Below, piece after piece: positions 62,946-64,000 of a stretch of DNA of 64,000 nucleotides. The translations under genes and the position numbers were made by a program. Every line of letters starts with the position of its first letter. Within the stretch, counting starts at the first letter, position 1. The stretch comes from Chelonoidis abingdonii (lineage: Eukaryota > Chordata > Testudines > Testudinidae), in contig NC_133777.1 in the NCBI RefSeq assembly GCF_003597395.2, forward strand, positions 60,998,975 through 61,062,974, in the 5' to 3' direction. The notes beneath the pieces were generated by a model that was given only the letters and a program-made list of their open reading frames with translations, made no database searches and was not told the origin of the DNA.

Positions 62946-64000
62946 TCTGAGAAAGCAAAACATTAGTTTGGAGAAAGTGCCTGTTAATAGTCACTGAAAT
63001 AATAATTGCTTATGGCTACTGATGATCGAACAAAGGCATTCTCTTTAAAATGATAGCTTTGAACTGTATTGTAGCTTGATCTTAGAAGTTAGATATATGG
63101 TAGCATTTTTTAACAACTTTCATTATAAGAAAAAAATACACATTATACTTAATCTTTTCTCAAGAAGTTCCATCATTTTATGTCCCATTTTGCTATTTGC
63201 ACTTTAACAGCATTATTCCTCACAGCCTCCAGTTTGATTCCATATTGAAGTCTTAAATGATTGCAAACTACTGTATCATCAGATTAACTATAGTGACTGA
63301 AGAAGGATCCAAATCCAAATTAAAACTGAATTTAGTGAGAACTTTTCAACCAAGTACCTTGGACAGTTATTAGTGAGAAGAAAGCTGTTAATGGCTTTGG
63401 GTTGGTTATTCTTCCCCACAGCCGGCTTCCCTTCCCCCCCCCCCTTTTTTTTTTAATATATAAAAGCTGAGATTCCAGAGAAGAGAGCAACTATACATAT
63501 ATATATTTAAAAGTAAGCCACTGGCTCTCAAGTTTGTAAACATGAACGGAATGTAACTGCTGTAGTAGTGTCTGATTTTTGCAGAATCTGAAAAACTGGC
63601 TGAGGGGTGAGTAGTCCTGTTCATTTCACTGGTTTACTGACTCTGATGTCCATTTGAATTAACTATTTCACAATTGATCAAAGCATGTAAGAAAGGTGAA
63701 GAATGGATGGAGGACACTGGGAGCAACCAAAAAAGTGTTACTTTCCCAAGGTTCCAGTGGTGGCAACCAATGTTCTTCAGAGTCCCCCTGCTATAGGGTC
63801 AGTCATGGTAGCCTCCTCCTTCCCGAGCAATGATGGGAGCAGAATGACGCCTTTAGGGGCCTAATCTGCTCTGGTGATGATTGCCAGGTCAGGCTGCTCC
63901 TTCCCTTACTGCCACTAGCTGCAACTGCTGGCTCCTCCCCTCTGCTGGAGGCTGTCTACAAACTCAACTCAAGCAGAACAGCTATACAGACTTCTCCAGT
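62946..64000. other. PIGB intron 1 or upstream DNA
   Basis: Contains a homopolymer C/T run (63434-63456) and a GC-richer end (63770-63960). PIGB exon 1 was searched for on the - strand and not found. Confidence 0.45.

Overview
Vertebrate nuclear DNA, most likely from a turtle. Two spliced protein-coding genes lie in convergent orientation in a dense background of sauropsid-type interspersed repeats. The turtle inference rests on tRNA-derived SINEs with CR1-like 3' ends, CR1 LINE fragments, many short hAT-type elements and a DIRS-type tyrosine-recombinase retrotransposon. No prokaryotic gene, CRISPR array or rRNA gene was seen. I recognise the repeats by pattern and have run no search.

Gene 1 is CCPG1 on the + strand, an ER-phagy receptor. 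Eight coding exons (8862 to 50291) join without frame errors to 2436 nt, or 811 codons plus stop. The LC3-interacting W14-x-x-I17 motif, two FIP200-interacting motifs, the single membrane segment, the lumenal coiled coil and the conserved lumenal C-terminus are all present. The sequence also suggests three alternative products: a terminal exon at 28856 that would give a soluble 197-residue form lacking the membrane anchor, a 12-nt in-frame microexon at 35596, and read-through past the donor at 48554.

Gene 2 is PIGB on the - strand, the third mannosyltransferase of GPI-anchor synthesis. Exons 2 to 12 run from 62945 down to the stop at 51288; exon 1 lies beyond the window. Splice sites and protein similarity are preserved throughout. 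Exon 6 nevertheless carries a 2-bp duplication that frameshifts into an immediate stop (59757-59762), and exon 8 carries an in-frame TAG (57554-57556). Intron 2 looks like a U12-type AT-AC intron. The CCPG1 and PIGB stop codons are about 1 kb apart tail to tail, the arrangement known for the human genes on chromosome 15.

Layout: 1-4090 decayed LINE (- strand); 4090-8849 intron or upstream DNA with hAT-type elements; 8850-50840 CCPG1, whose large introns hold CR1, SINE, MIR and hAT elements, a 1.6-kb palindromic-ended DNA transposon and an AC-rich tandem repeat; 38960-46256 a nest made of an L2/L3-like fragment, an old DIRS relic and a nearly full-length DIRS element inserted into a small DNA transposon; 50292-51287 the shared 3' region; 51288-62945 PIGB; 62946-64000 PIGB intron 1 or upstream DNA.
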